DNA of 64,000 nucleotides from Pyrenochaeta sp. MPI-SDFR-AT-0127 (Eukaryota; Ascomycota; Dothideomycetes; Pleosporales; Cucurbitariaceae), in NCBI GenBank assembly GCA_020747015.1, contig JAGTJM010000044.1, positions 186,001 through 250,000 on the forward strand, given 5' to 3'. The notes under the pieces were generated by a model. It made no database searches and was not told the origin of the DNA. It worked only from the letters and a program-made list of their open reading frames with translations. Positions 21,837-32,692 of this stretch are shown here, piece by piece. Each line of letters opens with the position of its first letter. The stretch's first letter is position 1. The translations under genes and the position numbers were made by a program.

Positions 21837-22025
21837 ATGGACGTAGCATTGACTGTTCCAAGTTCGACACCCAATACAGCTCAAATATTCATTGTTCCGG
21901 AATCATCTGATTCTACAATTGTCTTTGGTATATTCGGATTGTGTGTTGGTATCGTCGTTGCCATTCTCCAGCTTCGACTAATGCGGCGGCGAAAACGCAT
22001 GCTTGATGTCTTTGAGCTTGCGTGA
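21837..22025 (+). CDS. small single-pass membrane protein, 62 aa
   Basis: The ORF starts at MDVALTVPSSTPNTAQIFIV. It has a short polar N-terminus, one hydrophobic segment at about residues 28-46 (IVFGIFGLCVGIVVAIL), then a basic RLMRRRKR and a short acidic tail. This arrangement predicts a single-pass protein with a cytosolic basic tail by the positive-inside rule. The hydrophobic-then-basic order is unlikely by chance in an intergenic frame. It is divergent from paralog B and shares its motif-rich promoter. Frame continuity upstream to 21702 allows a longer form, but that part looks non-coding. Function is unknown. Confidence 0.62.
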   Translation: MDVALTVPSSTPNTAQIFIVPESSDSTIVFGIFGLCVGIVVAILQLRLMRRRKRMLDVFELA

Positions 22026-23180
22026 ACAAGTGAGTAGTACAATTCGAAACGCCAAACAGACATCATGCTCATAATTCAAGCGAAAGACGGTGAGGGTACA
22101 CAGATCGGAGTCTCGTGTCACTCTTTGGGGCGCATCTGTTTGGCAAGTAGAAAGCCCAAGAGCGCTTGACTGCGTTGAAGAGGTACTTCCATTGCGGCTA
22201 AGTGGTGGAGAGCTAGAGCTGCAGGCGATGTCCAGAGTGATACGATAGAAGTGGATTAATATGCCCATCATGACCTCACCAAAGTAGGCAGATGGAGGAT
22301 CGCCGTCCTGGCGCCGGGGTACAGGACCAAACGAAGATCACCTCGCAGCTGGATCTGAAGGTACATGAATTGATTAGCCGCCTAGCAGACGTGGGCCAAC
22401 ATTAATATATCCCGAGAAAACCAATTTCGGGCTTTATACGCAAGGCACAATGAACACAGTGAGGTCTATGGCAGTGTTTTGATCATACTCTAAGTTGCGT
22501 GGGAGTCGGAACCGCAGCGACTGGAAATGCCATGGTGGAGAGGCTTACGCGCCACCGTTGTGGAATGCACGAGTGTCACAAATACTGCATGAGCTGATGA
22601 CGAATGGGATGCGTGGAATCCATAAGGCTGAGGTGTGGAGGTTGGGATGTGGGATAACGTCGATCAGCTTCGATGGGTTTCTTAGTTGCCGCATGTCCAC
22701 CTTTTCTTGGCACAGGCGGCTTCACGTTCGTCATCTTCCAGGAAAGCACGAGCATGAACCCCTCCCCAGCCACCACGTTTCCCTTCTGTTTCTCTGCGAC
22801 GACCGCAGTCGGCTGCATCGTCTTCTCTTCGGTACAGCGGCTGTGCATGCCTCGCGCGTTGCGACCGCCTTCACTTGGTTTTGTTTGAAGATAGCGTCAG
22901 GCTTATCAATCCAACCACCAGCCATAAACACCGCTTTTGACTGCTAAGTCGCTGCCGGATACCCTTCGCTTCTGTGTACATATTCTTGCAGCGCGCCCGC
23001 CTGTAGCCTTGTCATACTTTACTTGCACCGCTTGCGGCCTGTTACACCAAGCATCGTCATCATCAAGGACGTGCTTTGTTTCACATCTCACTCATACACC
23101 ACCACCGACACTCGCTGCTCTAGACGTCCACAGCATACTCACGCATCTCCTCACTCAAGGCGATTATACCCACATACACC
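22026..23180. other. spacer and 5' leader of the TCP11-like gene
   Basis: No supported gene. The last 100 nt are CA/CT-rich, usual for a fungal leader before ACACCATG. Confidence 0.5.
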
Positions 23181-26114
23181 ATGTCTCTCACCGACTCGGA
23201 GGTTGAGCTGGTCAGCTCGCAACTTCAGCGTGAGAACAACGACATCCCAGAAGAGCCAGACATGGTCTTGTCATCAGACGTCGAAATCGGTCAGACGTTC
23301 GCACCTCCACCACGAATCGCCGCCCGCTTCTACCGGCATGCGAACAACCGCCGCAAGTCCTCCGCTACTTCATCGCGCCGCAACTCGTTGTCCTCGACGC
23401 ACTCGCACACGTCAAATCGCTCCTACCGAAACAACTGCCAGAGCCACCATGTAGCCCAGCACCTCCGCCGTGCATCCATCCTAGAGGACCGGAAAGCAAG
23501 GCTAGCAGACCGGGCAGCTCACGCTGAGCAAGTACGCCTGCGTGCTGCGACAGCTAAGGCTACCACCCGGGTTTCGAACAGTGAAGAGAGAGCCTTGGCA
23601 GCACAACAGGCACGCGAACGGCATCTGGCGCAGGTCGCAGCTTCTTGCGCCGAAGAAGTAAGGAGGGCCAAGAAGATTGCCGAAGATATGAAGGAGCGCA
23701 AGGCTGCTGAAGAGCGCAGATATCGAGTGGAGATGGAGGAGAAACTGGCAGAAGCAGAGAAGCGCCGTCTGGAGTACAAACGCAACCCCCGAAGACCGAG
23801 AACAGCCAGCTCACCCCCCGCCGGTGCCAAACCAGCAGCTGATCGACCAGCTGTGACTTCAGAAGTAGCTGCGAAGCGAATACAATCCGCGTGGAGAGCC
23901 AGGAGCCGGAAGAACATTGTGCATACCTGGCTCAAGCTTGGATTGTCTATTGAAATGGTCAGTGAAACTAGTTTCGAGGTCATAACAGTTCTGCTCGCGG
24001 AGGAGAAATTGCTCAAGGCCACCGAGAAGATCATGACGCTGTTCGTTCTCCTGCCAGATCCAGACCCAGCGTCGCGCAGCGCAGCGGTGAGGACCTTTCT
24101 TTCTGCGTACCTCATTCTGGGACACCCTGCACAGGTCTTCAGTCGGGATGGCGACCAGGAGCAGGATCTCATCACCAAAGCCAAAGACCTGGTAATTTCC
24201 TTCGAGTCTGCCCTGGGAAAGTTGACAACGTTCAACTTCTACACACCCTCACCCACTCGGACAGAGACTGTGTTGCTAGCTCATGGTGCTTTCCTTACCG
24301 CCTTCAACGACTGGAAGGCTCGGGATTCTTCAGCCCTGGTGGAAACCATGGTTGCTTCATTCGTGAGCCTTGATGAGATCTGGCAGAGTGTAAAGGATGC
24401 AACTGTCGATGAGGTTGCCAACGAGTATAGGAACGGCATTCGAGATAACCAGGCCATTCTGCTTAGCAGGATTAAGAAATTGGCCGGACCTGACAAAGCT
24501 TTGATCTTGATAAGGAAGGCTATACGCGAAAGCCGGAGGTCAAAGCCGAAGAAGAAGCCTGCCGGAGAGACGGTACGCCCACGACTGGCTGTCAACTCCA
24601 CGCCAGATGCTCAAAACTCAGCTGTGAGTGCTGCCGTTCAAGCAGAGGCAGCCTCAGAATTAGCAGCTTCTGGTAACGAAACCCACCATAGTCCCGCAAC
24701 ACAAGGTCATCAAGCCCAATCGCTCTCCAAAGTCTTCACTGTTGTTCCGGATAACCGCATTCTTGTTCATGAGCTCTCTATTGACAAAGAGTATCGCATC
24801 GACTCATCACCTACTGCTGATTTGAGGGATGCTCTGAACCGTGAGCTTTGCAACGCCATGCAAGAAGGCTTTCAAAACGGTGACAGCGCACATTGGACTG
24901 CTGCTATGGCACAAAACATTTGTGCGAAGCTATTACGGCTGTTGAAGACGGGCAACTCGATGCATACACTCATCTCCGAGACACTAGACCCCGAGCTTAT
25001 CAGCAGACAATGCAGTCAGGGCCTCTTTTCTTATGGGAAGTTCTTTGGCTTCATCGCGAACATCCTTCCAAAGCTCTGCGCGCCATTTCGGGACGCTCAG
25101 GTCCAAGCGCTAGCTGATGAGCTACAAGAAGAGGGTGAATTGCCCGAGATGATTGAGAAACTTTTCAAGCTCTTACACGTTATCGATCTTCTGTCATTAG
25201 ACTACTCCAACTTCCTTCTAATGAATGCGGCACCAACGCTGATTAAAGAAGCAACTGGGTACGAGCAAAGAATGTTCGCTCAAGACCTTGAGGAGGGAAA
25301 GATCACCTTAGATCGGACACGCAGGTGGTGGCACAGCGCTGCTGTCAATATGCATACTGAAGCCGATCGTCGGGATCCTTGGAGCCAAGCAAATCCGATC
25401 AATCGTCCGACAGCACATAAGATTTACGCAAGAGGCCTCATCGACCTCGCAATTGCGACCCCACCTCTTCGCGATTCTGAGCTACCTGAAACGCTCGAGC
25501 TCGATCGCGCCCGTATCTCTCGCATCCGTGAAGACGCCCTACGAATCACCACCATTGGGGGCATTCTGCTTACAGCCAAGAGCCTTCTCAAGCGCGATGT
25601 GCGGTCGCAGTGGAAGCCTCAAGCGAGCAAGATGTGGTTGGTACTCAAGGATGGATATCTCAAGGACCCTTCAACACCAGCAAAGATCACATCGCTACTC
25701 GAGTCATCACACAATATGCCTGCATCGACACGCGCCCAGCTCTCATCCACGGTCACACGCCTTTTGACTCAAGCTGAGTCAGGCAAGTTGACCGACCCGG
25801 TTCTCAAAGTCCTCTTCCAGCGCCTTAAGACGCACATCTTCAATCGTGTGTCGGCTAGTAGCTCTGGCGAGCGTGTGCGGGCGGCAAGCACAGCGACGGA
25901 GGGCTTAGCCACAACTGGACTACCAGAATTTGTGTCACAGGTGGCGGAGATCTGCGAGCAACTTGGTAGGGTTGGTGACGTCGACCGCAAGTCTCACGGC
26001 AAATGGTACGAGGAGATTGCTGAAGAGATGGAAGGACTGGGAGTCGAGGGTGAGGACCTGACAAGGAGTTCAAGTGCAGAGTCTGCAACTGCAGGGTCAA
26101 GCTCGTCCTCATGA
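23181..26114 (+). CDS. SOK1: TCP11-family protein (Sok1-like)
   Basis: This intronless gene encodes 977 aa. The N-terminus is Ser/Arg-rich. Residues 100-205 form a charged coiled coil rich in Ala, Glu, Arg and Lys. An IQ-like motif, AAKRIQSAWRARSRKN, sits near 230-245. The C-terminal half holds the TCP11 domain, including LFSYGKFFGFIANILPKLCAP and RDALNRELCNAMQEGFQNGD. In budding yeast SOK1 overexpression suppresses loss of protein kinase A, so a link to cAMP signalling is known for the family, and mouse TCP11 acts in sperm. The IQ motif suggests calmodulin or myosin-light-chain binding, an inference. It ends in a Ser/Ala-rich tail. Confidence 0.88.
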   Translation: MSLTDSEVELVSSQLQRENNDIPEEPDMVLSSDVEIGQTFAPPPRIAARFYRHANNRRKSSATSSRRNSLSSTHSHTSNRSYRNNCQSHHVAQHLRRASILEDRKARLADRAAHAEQVRLRAATAKATTRVSNSEERALAAQQARERHLAQVAASCAEEVRRAKKIAEDMKERKAAEERRYRVEMEEKLAEAEKRRLEYKRNPRRPRTASSPPAGAKPAADRPAVTSEVAAKRIQSAWRARSRKNIVHTWLKLGLSIEMVSETSFEVITVLLAEEKLLKATEKIMTLFVLLPDPDPASRSAAVRTFLSAYLILGHPAQVFSRDGDQEQDLITKAKDLVISFESALGKLTTFNFYTPSPTRTETVLLAHGAFLTAFNDWKARDSSALVETMVASFVSLDEIWQSVKDATVDEVANEYRNGIRDNQAILLSRIKKLAGPDKALILIRKAIRESRRSKPKKKPAGETVRPRLAVNSTPDAQNSAVSAAVQAEAASELAASGNETHHSPATQGHQAQSLSKVFTVVPDNRILVHELSIDKEYRIDSSPTADLRDALNRELCNAMQEGFQNGDSAHWTAAMAQNICAKLLRLLKTGNSMHTLISETLDPELISRQCSQGLFSYGKFFGFIANILPKLCAPFRDAQVQALADELQEEGELPEMIEKLFKLLHVIDLLSLDYSNFLLMNAAPTLIKEATGYEQRMFAQDLEEGKITLDRTRRWWHSAAVNMHTEADRRDPWSQANPINRPTAHKIYARGLIDLAIATPPLRDSELPETLELDRARISRIREDALRITTIGGILLTAKSLLKRDVRSQWKPQASKMWLVLKDGYLKDPSTPAKITSLLESSHNMPASTRAQLSSTVTRLLTQAESGKLTDPVLKVLFQRLKTHIFNRVSASSSGERVRAASTATEGLATTGLPEFVSQVAEICEQLGRVGDVDRKSHGKWYEEIAEEMEGLGVEGEDLTRSSSAESATAGSSSSS

Positions 26115-26679
26115 GTGTGCTCGATATTATTGTTTTCGATATTGTGTGATTGGATCGATGATGCGCTTTTTCGCTTTTTCAGGTTTTTCATTCTTCACAT
26201 CCATACTGTTAGCCTTTTCTTACTCATCATTTGGCAAGGCGTTTGGTGGCGGTACGGCATTGGCGGGGGTTTTGTTAGTGCATGGAGAATGCTTTGATTT
26301 TGTAAGGTTCGCGATCGATATACCATATGATCGTTGATGACGGTCCTGCTAGAGGAGAATGCTATGTATACATGGGCTTGATGCCTGATATCCTTCAAAA
26401 TATCCGAGACATTCGAACCACTTTGGTGATAGCCTTCCTATTATGGCTTGAGAATCCCCCACAATCGCATCATCGTCCTGGCGACGGCCATTTCTGGCCC
26501 AATGACTATCTGAGTCACTGAGACATGACTTTGTCAACTTTGGCCAAATTGGACCGAGTTTCCCTATTCTCCATAACCTAGCACGAACAATTTAGATTTA
26601 TCAGAAATTGGCCGTAAAATTCCCGCTTCTATTTGGGAATCTTCAAACAGAGAAGGGCGTAGGCGGCCCTTCTATAGCA
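26115..26679. other. convergent 3' region
   Basis: This lies between the stops of the TCP11-like gene (+) and the SET gene (-). It is AT-rich with no gene. Confidence 0.5.
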
Positions 26680-27911
26680 TCAAACTATTGGTCTCTCAGA
26701 AAGCTCACGCAGTATGCGAAACAATGATCCAATAGTTTCCTCTGCAGCATCTCCTTTGCCCCACAGTCGCAAGGAGAAGCAAAACTTCTCTAGCCAGGTC
26801 CCTTGAGTCAAAGCAAACTTGGCCAATCCAGCGTTACTCTGTGTTTTGAACTTGCTAGGCAAACATAACATGGCAGGAGACCTCCGCTCAACCGTGAACT
26901 TGTCCAACAAACCTTCTTCTTCAAGAAGCACCATGACGAGGAGATTATATATAAGTCTGTTTGAGAGTGGTATGCTGAAGTTCTCGGCTGCATGCTTCAG
27001 CTTGGAATCAACGATGATAGACAATGCAGTGCCCTGACGCTGTCCGTCTATATCCTTTCCTAATATAAGGTATTGCAGTCCCCTGATAAGTGTCCGACGC
27101 ATGTTGCTGAGTTGTTGAAAGGGCGTACCCACGAGGCAGGCAGGGCAGTTGCACACAAAGCGCAACTCTCGATGACGGTCGCTACTTATCCTGCTTTCGA
27201 AAGCTGGGCTGTAACAGAATAAAATCTCTTCCCCAGCGGTAATGTCTCTGATCGCAAATCTTGTAATAAATTCATCAGGAATGTCTGGTATCTTAGAGTT
27301 AGGCAGACACGAGTGATTGAATCTGGATTGAAGCAAGAACAGGCCATGTCCCTTATCTCGGATACCTGGGCGGCCCGGAATCATAAACGAGTTTTCGGCA
27401 AATGCTTCTCTCATACTCAGAAATTCGGTAGTGGCGTTGTTTCTGAGACATAGGAATAGCCGTTTATGGGGCGGCGGTAGCTGCTTAAAGGCTGCCAGGA
27501 TGTCTCCTTCGGTAATCATTTCGTGAGGCTTCGGGATGACGAAGAGCGGCTTCTCTTTCAAGATGATGGACCCACACGCAATGTTTCGTGTGGCAAATGC
27601 GCCCCATCCTTTCCCTGGTGAGGGGCGCAACTCAAATGGTGCATCATCAGGAACCTTGAACATACGATAGGCTAGTTGGGTGAGCGGACGATAGGGGCTT
27701 GAGGAGGTAACTTCCTTGTTCACGTACGATGCTCTTGGTGATTCTTCTTTGGCCTCATTGCTGGTATATGGGATGATGGGCCGATGAGAATTATCTTGGT
27801 TGTGAATCGTGATTGAATGGAGTATCGTTCAATCAACATATCGGCATCGATGTCGTTTTGTGCCGCTCTGAAGCACGCGAGCATGTCGTGCAACGTTTCG
27901 GTGTGCTGCAA
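26680..27911 (-). CDS. SET-domain protein
   Basis: Two exons on the minus strand, 27728-27911 and 26680-27671, encode 391 aa across a 56-nt GTACGT...CTAG intron. This model uses a true ATG. A start inside exon 2 near 27723 would need GTG. The SET domain begins with ELRPSPGKGWGAFATRNI (about 75-93) and contains RFNHSCLPNS (N180-H181, the cofactor and active-site NHS motif) and GEEILFCYSP. A Cys-rich post-SET patch (CNCPACLVG) follows. It lacks an MYND finger, so it is a SMYD-like SET protein of the fungal type. Its substrate is unknown. The N-terminal exon has MLIERYSIQ and HIPAMRPKK, a helical lead-in I believe is common in such fungal proteins. Confidence 0.85.
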
Positions 27912-29032
27912 CCAGCAACTTCATGGAGTTGTTTTCGTACTTTGAAAAGACAAAAACGTAGGGACACCCATTAGGAACTGCTCGTTGTCCGTTCATTCAA
28001 TCGTCGTTGCTGGTCGAACCCACAAGCACCGGAGAACAGTTTATATTGGAAAGGGATGTTCTTTTGTTGTAGCCAATTTGACTTGGGAACTGTTGTTTGA
28101 TATAATGTTCTTGAAGCAAGAGCTTTTCGCGCATAATGGCGCTGTGTACTTTGATCAGGGGTATTCAAAGTGCAAATGAGGAGATTAGGCACTATCAGTT
28201 GAAATATATTACAAATCCGAGTAGGTGTCGATTAGAGAGGAAATCTTTGTGTTAAAATCTGTGTGTTACATATATTGATGGAAGAATGTTGGCCTGCGTA
28301 TACATTGCCGCTTGAAGAGATGTCGCCCGAGTGGTTTTTGCTATACGTTGAAAAGTGCAAAGAACTGTACGTATCGAGAGTAACACACGAGGATATGGTT
28401 TTGAAGAGCTGCAATAATACATCGCCCTGTGGGCCACATGCTGCTAGTTCCCAGATGTTTACTCATAGCTAAGTAGAAGAGGCCTAGTTTGGACAAGGCA
28501 TCCTGGAAATGTTCTAAACTTTGGTAAACCATGGATTTGAAGAGAACCGGCTGGAAAGTGTTTGGGCTCTTCGGTGAAGCTGATGTATACGGTGTTTGTT
28601 GATCTTGGACTCGGTACATAATGGCAAAGCAAATCATAGGCGACTAGCCCAACGCTAGTGCTTGTCTCGGCACGGCTTGCAAACGCGCTTCATCCACGCT
28701 CCCCGTGCCTCTTCCAACGACGTCAGCCCGGAAGCTTTTACTACAGCAGCTCGCTGGCCGGACAGCCTTGCTTAGAGTTCAGCGACCGCCCAGTTCAATC
28801 CACCCCACGACCCTTTCATACTGGGTGCCCGCACACCTCCCTGCCACCCACCTGCCCCACCATCGTCTTCGAACACCTCTGCAAAGCAGCGAATTTGCGC
28901 GCGCTCCACTTACCCCCTCCCAGCGGCGCTTTTACGGACACAAACTGAAGTTCCGGCTTCTCTTCAGCTTTTGGAATACATAGACAGCACCTAGGCTGAT
29001 TGGGAGCACTTCCCGCCGCGCAGCAGCCCGCC
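27912..29032. other. divergent spacer between SET gene and CRM1
   Basis: AT-rich to about 28640, then a C/T-rich leader before CRM1. Short frames at 28263-28637 and 28658-28983 lack motifs and overlap on both strands. No gene is supported. Confidence 0.5.
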
Positions 29033-32000
29033 ATGTCCTTGTCCGTCGAAGAGCTCGACGCCACGGTGCGCGCCTTCTATGAGGGTCGCGGCGATACAGT
29101 ATGTGCTTTACGGATCCCATGCTATCACATAGGGTCAGAATATAGCTGACATATGGGTTTTCACAGCAAAAACAAGCTCAAGCTACGTTGAACCAGGTAA
29201 GCCTTGTGTAAACACAGTCGCTCTACGTCCAACCGGCTTACACCACGACAGTTCAAAGAGAACCCGGATGCATGGCTTCTTGTCGATAAGATCCTTTCAG
29301 ATGCACAGTATCCGCAGACCAAATGTGAGTCGTGTTTCTTCCAGGGAGGCTAGGCTGGCACACCGCTAACTTTGAGCAGATCTCGGGCTACAAGTTCTTG
29401 ACAATGTCATTATGACAAGATGGAAGGTGCTACCTCGAGACCAGTGTCAAGGTAAGCATGGCAAGCCCCATGGACTGGCTCACTACTGATTCAACTAGGT
29501 ATCCGCCATTTCATCGTGAACTTCATTATCCAACTCTCGAACGATGACGATAGCCGCCGCACCGATCGCACGCTCCTCAACAAGCTCAACCTGGTCCTTG
29601 TGTCCATTTTGAAGCAAGAGTGGCCTCACAACTGGCCGACTTTCATCAACGAGATTATAGCATCATGTCACAGTAGCCTGGGCCTGTGCGAGAATAACAT
29701 GGTCATCCTCCGACTACTGTCCGAGGAGGTCTTCGACTATTCAGAAGAGCAGATGACATCGCAGAAGCGCAAGGACCTCAAGCAGAGCATGTGTGACGAG
29801 TTCACCTCCATCTATCAGCTCTGCTCAGAGGTATTACGAACCGCTACCGAGGCTTCTCTTATCAAGGCGACCCTGGAGACACTACTGCGCTTCCTCAACT
29901 GGATCCCTCTTGGCTACATCTTCGAGACCCCTCCCAGCGGCCAGAGCCTTATCGAAACCCTACGAAGCCGGTTTCTCGAAGTGCCCGACTTCCGTAACAT
30001 CACCTTGAAGTGCCTGACAGAGATTGCGGGCCTTCATACAGAGCCTGCTTATGATGACAAGCTTGTCGAGATGTTCACAGAAACGCTGACCGCAATATCG
30101 AAGATTATCCCTCTCTCGCTGGATTTGAAGAGCACATACTCGTCGAGTAATGGCCGAGACCAAGAGTTCGTGCTCAACCTTGCACTGTTCCTCACCAACT
30201 TCTTCACCATGCACTTGAATGTCATCGAGAATTTAATGAACAGGGATTTCCTCACGCATGGTCATTTCTACCTCATCCGCATAAGTCAGATCGACGACCG
30301 TGAAATTTTCAAAATCTGCCTGGAGTACTGGACAAAGCTTGTTTCCGAGCTCTACGATGAGATGCAAGCACTCCCAATCACAGATATGAACCCTCTGCTA
30401 AATATGGGTATCCCCGGAAACGGTGCCCGTGAGTTGGCGAATTACCCATTACGCAAAAACAAATATACAGAGATTCTGTCCAATCTTCGAACAGTTATGA
30501 TTGAAAAGATGGTCAGGCCCGAAGAAGTTCTCATTGTTGAGAATGATGAGGGCGAGATCGTCCGCGAATTCGTCAAAGAGAGCGACACAATTCAGCTTTA
30601 CAAGTCTACCCGCGAATGCCTAGTCTTCCTCACACACTTGGACGTAAATGACACGGAACAAATCATGTCCGAGAAACTCGCGCGCCAAGTTGATGGTTCC
30701 GAGTGGTCGTGGGCCAATTGTAATACCCTTTGCTGGGCCATCGGATCTATCTCTGGCGCCATGAACGAAGAAACGGAGAAGCGATTCCTCGTCACCGTCA
30801 TCAAGGACCTCCTAGGCCTCACCGAGATGAAGCGAGGAAAAGACAATAAGGCTGTCGTTGCTAGCAACATTATGTACATTGTCGGCCAATACCCCCGATT
30901 CCTCAAGGCCCACTGGAAGTTCCTAAAAACAGTAGTCAATAAACTTTTCGAATTCATGCACGAGACGCATGAGGGCGTTCAAGATATGGCTTGCGATACC
31001 TTCATTAAGATCGCGAACAAGTGCCGACGGCACTTTGTTGCACTTCAACCTGGCGAGACAGAGCCGTTCATTGACGAGATTGTACGCAATTTAAGGAAAA
31101 TTACTGCGGACCTCTCGCCTCAGCAAGTCCATACATTCTACGAGGCTTGCGGATACATGATCAGTGCTCAAGGACAGAAGAGCATGCAGGAGCGCTTGAT
31201 TCATGATTTAATGGCTTTGCCTAACTCTGCTGTAAGTGTTTCACGCACAAAGGACTATAGATCATGCTAATACAGATGCAGTGGGACAGTATCATCAGCC
31301 AGGCGAATCAGAACCCAGCCTGCCTGCAGGACTCCGAAGTCATCAAGATCGTCGGCAACATCATGAAGACAAATGTCGCAGCATGCGGTTCTATTGGATC
31401 CTACTTCTACCCCCAGATCGGCCGGATATACTTCGACATGCTAACGATGTATCGGGCAAGCTCACAGTTGATCGATGAAGCTGTGCAGCGAGAAGGTGAG
31501 CAGAACTTCACTTCAATGGAGTCTACCTACTGACAATTGTAGGCAACATTGCAACAAAGATGCCGAAAGTCCGTGGCCTCCGCACAATCAAGAAAGAGAT
31601 CCTGAAGCTTATCAACACATATGTTGAAAAAGCTGATGACTTGGAGATGATCCATAACAACATCGTGCCCAAGCTGCTCGAAGCGGTTTTGATTGATTAC
31701 AAGAATAATGTACCTGATGCGCGCGAGGCAGAAGTGCTGAATGTCATGACCACGATCATCAACAAGCTACATGTACGTTGGAGACCTAACCTGAGCAAGC
31801 ACATGGTTGGACTCGCTCAGCCGCCACCAGAACAGCCGCTGACCATTCTACAGAGCATGATGGAAGACCAGATTATCAATATTATGGACAGCGTCTTCGA
31901 GTGCACGCTAGACATGATCAACAAGGACTTCTCAGAGTACCCAGAGCATCGTGTGGAATTCTTCAAGTTGCTCCGTACGATCAACCTTCGCTGTTTCCCT

Positions 32001-32692
32001 GCACTACTAAGACTGGACGCACGATCGTTCAAGTTCGTCATTGACTCATGCATGTGGGCCAGCAAGCACGACAATCGAGAAGTCGAGAGTGCGGGCCTAT
32101 CCATGTGTTTTGAGCTGGTTTCTAACATGTCCGATACCGACGAACAGACATGCAATGCCTTCTTTCAGACATTCTTCACAACCATTTTGCAGGACGTCTT
32201 CTTTGTCGTTACTGACAGTGACCACAAGGCTGGTTTCAAATCTCAGTCGATGCTACTGGCGAAGATGTTCTGGCTTGTCGATTCAGACAAGCTTCGAGGC
32301 CCAATCTATACTTCACCGGATATGGCAGCTGCGGGTACACCAAACCGCGAGTTCCTACGGAATTTTGTCGGTAACTTATTAGCGACTGCATTTCCCAACC
32401 TTCAGACGTATGTGTTATCCTGTCATATGATGATAATTTACTAACCAGATGTAGTGCCCAAATCGCATCATTCATTGATGGACTCTTTGCCACTAATTCC
32501 GACTTGAACCGGTTCAAGGTCATCTTACGAGACTTCCTCATCTCTCTGAAGGAATTTTCTGGCGATAACGCTGAGCTCTTTGCCGAAGAACGTGAGAACG
32601 CAGCGAAGACAGCCAAGGAGCAAGAGCGTGAACGAGCCATGAAGGTCGGCGGTCTTCTGAAGCCATCAGAGATGGATGATGATGAGTTGTGA
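29033..32692 (+). CDS. CRM1: exportin-1
   Basis: Eight exons: 29033-29098, 29167-29196, 29252-29324, 29380-29451, 29499-31231, 31282-31495, 31543-32407 and 32455-32692. They encode 1096 aa in consistent phase. CRM1 is the RanGTP-dependent karyopherin that exports leucine-rich NES cargo. The N-terminus (RAFYEG, NPDAWLLVDKIL, YLGLQVLDNVI) is the importin-beta-like region. The conserved middle has WANCNTLCWAIGSISGAM and RGKDNKAVVASNIMYIVGQ. The residue equal to the leptomycin-B-reactive Cys (Cys528 human, Cys529 fission yeast) is Thr522, in LLGLTEMKRG. The C-terminus has EERENAAKTAKEQERERAMK and an acidic MDDDEL end. Four short exons (30-73 nt) crowd the 5' end. Confidence 0.97.

Noticed and set aside
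23519..24235. 238-codon minus-strand frame
   Set aside because: Antisense shadow of the Ala/Arg/Glu-rich coiled coil of the TCP11-like gene.
27663..27723. Start of the SET gene at 27723 or 27663
   Set aside because: The codon at 27723 is GTG. An upstream exon with ATG and correct phase gives a better, longer N-terminus.
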